Assembly (NCBI GenBank): GCA_947629855.1
Contig: CANRFI010000028.1
Span: forward strand, 1 to 13,529
Direction of reading: 5' to 3'
Length of the DNA stretch: 13,529 nt
DNA from: an uncultured Clostridia bacterium
GTDB lineage: Bacteria; Bacillota_A; Clostridia; TANB77; CAG-508
The number at the start of each line of letters is the position of its first letter. Positions within the stretch are counted from its first letter, which is position 1. Under the pieces are notes generated by a model that saw nothing but the letters and a program-made list of their open reading frames with translations, did no database searches and was not told where the DNA came from. A program made the translations under genes and the position numbers. Below are positions 13,086 through 13,529 of the stretch, piece by piece.

Positions 13086-13232
13086 CTAGTTAATTGGTAT
13101 CATTTTATATTTTATTAATTATATAAAATTTTAAATCATTCTTATAATGTTTTTACAAAAATTTATGAAATCCTTATATTTCAGCATTTTGCTCCGATTT
13201 ATAGGCAACAAGTTATATTGCTTTTTTTTTTT

Positions 13233-13280
13233 AACGCCTTAAAATCGATTCTCGTGCGTCGTTTTTTTAGGCGTTTTTCA
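13233..13280 (+). repeat. Hairpin with conserved GATTCTC..GCGTC loop, copy 2
   Basis: Stem AACGCCT (13233-13239) with AGGCGTT (13269-13275), followed by TTT. The loop includes GATTCTCGTGCGTC. Across 23 bases (13047-13069 against 13238-13260) the two copies agree at 20, whereas the outer stem differs in paired positions (AAAACC/GGTTTT against AACGCC/GGCGTT), the sign of a conserved RNA or DNA structure. It could act as a terminator. Confidence 0.6.
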
Positions 13281-13529
13281 GCATTTTCTAAAAATCATTG
13301 ATTTTACAACATTTTAGTAAATTTACATTATATAGATAATATTTTTTAATATTCAAATTAAATTTCAAATGATTAACTTTATGAGTTAAATATAAAAATG
13401 TCTTAAAAACGATTTTGAAGCTTTATAAAATGAAATTATTTTATAATATTATAATTAGAAAATTATTTTAAAATTATTATTAAATATTTATAAAAATTAC
13501 ATTTAAATTTGTAAAAATTTTAATTGCAA

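Larger units (their letters stand above)
12944..13529. other. Gene-free host region right of the prophage
   Basis: No convincing protein-coding frame is present on either strand. It contains the two related hairpins at 13040-13085 and 13233-13275 and a GCAA/TTGC mini-stem with eleven T (13205-13232). From about 13300 to the end it is nearly pure A/T without visible structure beyond short palindromes such as TTAACT/AGTTAA (13374-13390). Confidence 0.6.

Noticed and set aside
13040..13280. CRISPR-like repeat pair
   Set aside because: Only two copies about 190 bases apart, inside different hairpin stems; not a regular repeat-spacer array.

Overview
The window is very AT-rich and carries a Firmicutes (Clostridia-like) chromosomal segment. 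The taxon is inferred from the combination of RF2 with its classic UGA frameshift, the sporulation genes yabP and yabQ beside divIC, a Firmicutes-style rho, and A-rich coding strands with strong GGAGG ribosome binding sites. I cannot name a species.

Layout. Bases 1-1250 are a decayed zone: a SEC-C zinc tail, the N-terminus of a tyrosine integrase, the N-terminus of a HAD hydrolase and the C-terminus of a TPR protein, each truncated, with two strong hairpins between them. Bases 1261-3317 hold two genes I do not recognise: a 148-aa protein of less A-rich composition, and a 451-aa helical/coiled-coil protein. Bases 3327-8318 are housekeeping genes: prfB, a short aspartokinase, yabP, yabQ, divIC and rho, separated by clear promoters and intrinsic terminators.

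Bases 8368-12943 are an integrated filamentous phage (inovirus) of about 4.55 kb. It has an HUH replication protein, a small protein in the ssDNA-binding position, the major coat protein, small membrane proteins, a large secreted pIII-like protein, a pVI-like protein and a Zot/pI ATPase, in the usual inovirus order, with no integrase or secretin. The coding strand is T-rich, in contrast with the A-rich host genes. The rest (12944-13529) is gene-free but has two copies of a hairpin with a conserved loop.

Two observations stand out. First, prfB and yabP each need a +1 frameshift to give the conserved protein, and in both the extra base is the C of an in-frame CGG codon followed by T or C, so CGGN is read as Gly. 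In-frame CGG is otherwise almost absent from the window. A third possible case lies at the start of the phage rep gene. The pattern suggests that CGG is unassigned or decoded as a quadruplet here, although unrelated lesions or sequence errors remain possible. Second, the phage attachment site lies inside rep. The left end of the prophage has the 3' part of rep and the right end has the 5' part. Joining them at a 23-bp imperfect repeat restores one open frame of about 247 codons, and the reconstructed empty host site is a perfect palindrome with 10-bp arms.

How the parts relate: prfB is autoregulated through its UGA site and, if the CGG reading holds, also depends on whatever decodes CGG. yabP, yabQ and divIC serve spore cortex formation and septum formation. 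Rho terminates transcription and is followed by its own intrinsic terminator, behind which the phage has inserted without damaging the gene.
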